The notes below the pieces were generated by a model. The model had not been told where the DNA came from and did not search any database. It saw nothing but the letters and a program-made list of their open reading frames with translations. A DNA stretch of 42,901 bases. It comes from Nocardioides sp. ChNu-153 (GTDB taxonomy: Bacteria > Actinomycetota > Actinomycetes > Propionibacteriales > Nocardioidaceae). The DNA lies in NCBI RefSeq assembly GCF_030466625.1, contig NZ_JADEVT010000021.1, positions 1 to 42,901 on the forward strand, written 5' to 3'. The position numbers and the translations under genes are program-made. Shown piece by piece: positions 40,978 to 42,901 of this stretch (positions within the stretch are counted from its first letter, which is position 1; each line of letters opens with the position of its first letter).

Positions 40978-41688
40978 TCAGTCCGCCGGCTTCAGCACGT
41001 AGCCCGCGCCGCGCATCGTGTGGATCATCGGGGCGCGGCCGGCGTCGATCTTCTTGCGCAGGTAGGAGATGTAGAGCTCGACGACGTTGGCCTGGCCGCC
41101 GAAGTCGTAGTTCCAGACCCGGTCGAGGATCTGCGCCTTGCTGAGCACCCGGCGCGGGTTGCGCATGAGGAAGCGCAGCAGCTCGAACTCCGTCGCCGTC
41201 AGGGTCACCTCGTCGCCGCCGCGGCGCACCTCGTGGCTGTCCTCGTCGAGGCTGAGGTCGCCGACGACGAGCACGTTCTCGCGCTCCGCGGCCCGGGCAC
41301 CGGCGCGGCGCAGCAGGGCGCGCAGGCGCGCGACGACCTCCTCGAGCGAGAACGGCTTCGTCACGTAGTCGTCACCGCCGGCCGTCAGGCCCGCCACGCG
41401 GTCCTCGACGGCGTCGCGGGCGGTGAGGAAGAGCACGGGCACGGCGGCGTCGGTGGAGCGCATCCGGCGCAGCACCTCGAGGCCGTCGAAGTCGGGCAGC
41501 ATCATGTCGAGCACGACGACGTCGGGATCCATCACGCGGGCGGCGGCGACGGCGGTGCTCCCCGTGTGGGCCATCCGGGTCTCGAAGCCCTCGTAGCGCA
41601 ACGCCATCGACACGAGCTCGGCGAGGTTCACCTCGTCGTCGACGACCAGCACGCGCAGCGGCGAGCCGTCCGGGCGGGTCAGGTCCAT
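40978..41688 (-). CDS. OmpR-family response regulator
   Basis: The protein has 236 aa. The receiver has D17-D18, phospho-acceptor D61 (VVVLDMMLPD), T89 (LFLTARD) and K111 (YVTKPFS). The DNA-binding winged helix is at about 140-234, with LTATEFELLRFLMRNPRRVLSKAQIL and the C-terminal IHTMRGAGYVL. It is the first gene of a two-gene operon with the kinase. The ATG at 41688 is preceded by CACAGT and 7 nt (complement 41696-41701), indicating leaderless initiation. Targets are unknown. Confidence 0.94.
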   Translation of the reverse strand: MDLTRPDGSPLRVLVVDDEVNLAELVSMALRYEGFETRMAHTGSTAVAAARVMDPDVVVLDMMLPDFDGLEVLRRMRSTDAAVPVLFLTARDAVEDRVAGLTAGGDDYVTKPFSLEEVVARLRALLRRAGARAAERENVLVVGDLSLDEDSHEVRRGGDEVTLTATEFELLRFLMRNPRRVLSKAQILDRVWNYDFGGQANVVELYISYLRKKIDAGRAPMIHTMRGAGYVLKPAD

Positions 41689-41729
41689 GCCCCCGACTGT
41701 GCCGCAGTCACCTGTGCGTCCGCTGTGGA

Positions 41730-41785
41730 CGCGCTGGGTGTCGCGCTGGGTGTCGGGCCGGGGTGTCGGGCTGGGGTGTCGGGTG
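41730..41785. repeat. Short imperfect tandem repeat (GCTGGGTGTCG-like)
   Basis: Four degenerate copies of a 12-14-bp unit (GCGCTGGGTGTC, GCGCTGGGTGTC, GGGCCGGGGTGTC, GGGCTGGGGTGTC) fill the spacer between the divergent response-regulator and membrane-protein genes. Confidence 0.75.
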
Positions 41786-41811
41786 GGGGCCCGCGGGGTA
41801 CGCAGCGGCGC

Positions 41812-42411
41812 GTGACCCCACCCCCCTCGGTCCCCACCCTCGTCGCGCTCACCGTCTGGCGGCTCCTCGTCGCCGGGGTCGCGCTCACCGGCTTCCTCGC
41901 GGCCACCGCCCGGTTCGGGGGCGACGCCTGGCAGGGACTGAGCCAGCTGGCGAGCCTCGTCGCGGCGGTCGTCTACCTCGCGCTGGCCGCCTACCCGGCG
42001 ACCGTCGGCTTCCGCCGCCACGAGCCGCGGTCGTCGTGGGTGCGCGGGGCGACACTGGTGGTGCTCCTGCTCGTGGGCGGCTCGTGGTTCGCGCTGCTCG
42101 GCGGCGCGGTGGACACGACGTGGTCGCTGCTCGAGCACCTCGTGACGCCGCTGCTCGTGCTCGCCGACTACCTCGTCGTGGGGCGGGGGCAGCGGGAGTC
42201 GCGCTGGTGGCACCCGCTGACGTGGCTGCTGCCGCCGCTGGCCTACCTGGCGTTCTACTACGCGGCCGGCCTCGACATCTACGGCTTCCTCGACCCGTCG
42301 TCGTCGGCCTTCGTGCCGACGCTCGCGGGGATGCTCGTGGGCGTGCTCGCGCTGGGCTACGTGCTCGTGGGGTACGGCGTGCTGCGGCGCTCCCAGCACG
42401 ATCTTCGGTGA
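41812..42411 (+). CDS. Pr6Pr-like integral membrane protein
   Basis: The protein has 199 aa with six hydrophobic segments (about 12-30, 42-60, 74-95, 98-116, 128-147 and 165-187). The loop WWHPLTWLLPPLAYLAFYYAAG and the following YGFLDP match the Pr6Pr/FAR-17a-like membrane protein family. Its role is unknown. GTG 41812 is chosen because it is the first start outside the tandem repeat, with TACGCA at the leaderless distance, a weaker version of the -10 motif. It diverges from the response regulator. Confidence 0.75.
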   Translation: MTPPPSVPTLVALTVWRLLVAGVALTGFLAATARFGGDAWQGLSQLASLVAAVVYLALAAYPATVGFRRHEPRSSWVRGATLVVLLLVGGSWFALLGGAVDTTWSLLEHLVTPLLVLADYLVVGRGQRESRWWHPLTWLLPPLAYLAFYYAAGLDIYGFLDPSSSAFVPTLAGMLVGVLALGYVLVGYGVLRRSQHDLR

Positions 42412-42462
42412 CGCTGGGCCGGTGCACAGCCCGGGCACAGGCCCGCCGCGCACCGTGGGCCC

Positions 42463-42885
42463 ATGAGCGAGCAGAACCCCCGCTACCCCGCGCCCCCCGA
42501 CCTGTACGCCGGGCCGCCCCCGCCGCCGCCGCCGTACGCCGGGCCGCCCCCGCCGCCGTACGCCGGGCCACCCCCGACGGGTGCCCCGCTGCCGGGCCCG
42601 CCGCCCGTGGCCCCGACCGCCGAGCGACCGGCCCCGCCGCGCCGCACGCTGCGCCAGCGCGCGATGGCGCTGCGGGCGACGGCCGCCGTGGCCCTGGCGA
42701 GCGTGGTCCTCGGCGCCGGGGGCGCCGTGGCGCTCGGGGCGGTGAGCGACGGCGCGGACGAGGCCGGCCAGGGCGGACCGGGGGGTCGGGGCGGCCAGTT
42801 CGCGCCCGGTGGCCAGGTGCCGCCCGGTGGGCAGGTGCCGCCAGGTGGGCAGGTGCCGCCGGGGGCTCAGGCACCCGGCAGCTGA
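42463..42885 (+). CDS. Pro-rich, single-helix membrane protein with a Gly/Gln repeat tail
   Basis: The protein has 140 aa. Residues 1-62 are Pro/Tyr/Gly-rich with repeated YAGPPPPP units, a basic stretch follows (PPRRTLRQRA), then one helix (AAVALASVVLGAGGAVALGAV, about 72-92). The tail repeats GGQVPPGG three times through an 18-bp DNA repeat (about 42809-42862). This layout, a cytoplasmic Pro-rich head and an external Gly-rich tail, is common in actinobacterial envelope proteins of unknown role. The ATG at 42463 is preceded by CACCGT and 6 nt, so it is probably leaderless. It ends 16 nt before the window edge. Confidence 0.75.
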   Translation: MSEQNPRYPAPPDLYAGPPPPPPPYAGPPPPPYAGPPPTGAPLPGPPPVAPTAERPAPPRRTLRQRAMALRATAAVALASVVLGAGGAVALGAVSDGADEAGQGGPGGRGGQFAPGGQVPPGGQVPPGGQVPPGAQAPGS

Positions 42886-42901
42886 CCCGGTTCGTGGTGG
42901 C

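Noticed and set aside
1..42901. tRNA, rRNA, riboswitch or intact insertion sequence
   Set aside because: I saw no cloverleaf or CCA-ended structure, no conserved riboswitch core, and no transposase with terminal inverted repeats. A tool such as tRNAscan or Infernal would be decisive.

Overview
This 42.9 kb stretch is chromosomal DNA from a very GC-rich actinobacterium. High G/C at third codon positions, many GTG starts, a wax ester synthase/diacylglycerol acyltransferase (WS/DGAT), a Wzm/Wzt polysaccharide exporter, a DUF222/13E12 HNH protein and palindromic repeats with GTGGTTTCGAGG/CCTCAACCACC arms all fit the Nocardioidaceae (a Nocardioides-like organism). That placement is inference, because no rRNA or tRNA gene is visible. 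About 40 protein genes are packed at roughly 1 kb each in short divergent and convergent units.

Layout. 1-3332: end of a membrane protein, then a gluconate module (FadR-type GntR regulator diverging from gntK-gntP). 3329-5569: two DNA base-repair glycosylases (mug, nei) around a small unknown gene. 5683-9503: an ABC-2 exporter (ATPase and permease), a double-hairpin terminator, then a DesK/DesR-like two-component pair. 9535-13572: a secreted phosphodiester glycosidase diverging from a GT2 glycosyltransferase, then Wzt/Wzm. 13762-16744: a membrane-anchored metalloprotease-like protein, a GNAT acetyltransferase, an EEP-family hydrolase and an alpha/beta hydrolase. 16760-20280: an orphan Type III-like (Mod) DNA methyltransferase, WS/DGAT and a secreted HNH nuclease. 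An extraordinary poly-G/poly-C tract follows at 20305-20389. 20431-25745: a small exported protein, a FUSC transporter, a YbdK-type carboxylate-amine ligase, a ThrE-type exporter and a translationally coupled DUF402/membrane-protein pair. 25803-27116: an O-antigen-ligase-like protein.

27117-29679 is the most unusual region. A DUF222/HNH endonuclease gene is bracketed by two arrays of 39-bp palindromic elements that lie in opposite orientation on its two sides. One array also contains a 105-bp tandem duplication.

29680-33725 is a catabolic divergon: flavin monooxygenase and SDR on one strand, TetR regulator and esterase on the other. It fits oxidation of a ketone to an ester, hydrolysis, and alcohol dehydrogenation. 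33776-34480 is a NUDIX/winged-helix regulator whose promoter spacer is exactly filled by an inverted repeat. 34488-37989 holds a TPR protein, a GT2 and a GT39-type glycosyltransferase. 38062-39351 is ornithine aminotransferase with a perfect palindrome upstream. 39416-41688 is an OmpR/EnvZ-type two-component system. The window ends with a Pr6Pr-like membrane protein and a proline/glycine-rich membrane-anchored protein.

A recurring signal is a (T/C)ANNNT hexamer placed 6-7 nt before an ATG or GTG start. It occurs at about fifteen genes, mostly first genes of units, and points to widespread leaderless transcription. It also helped choose several starts.
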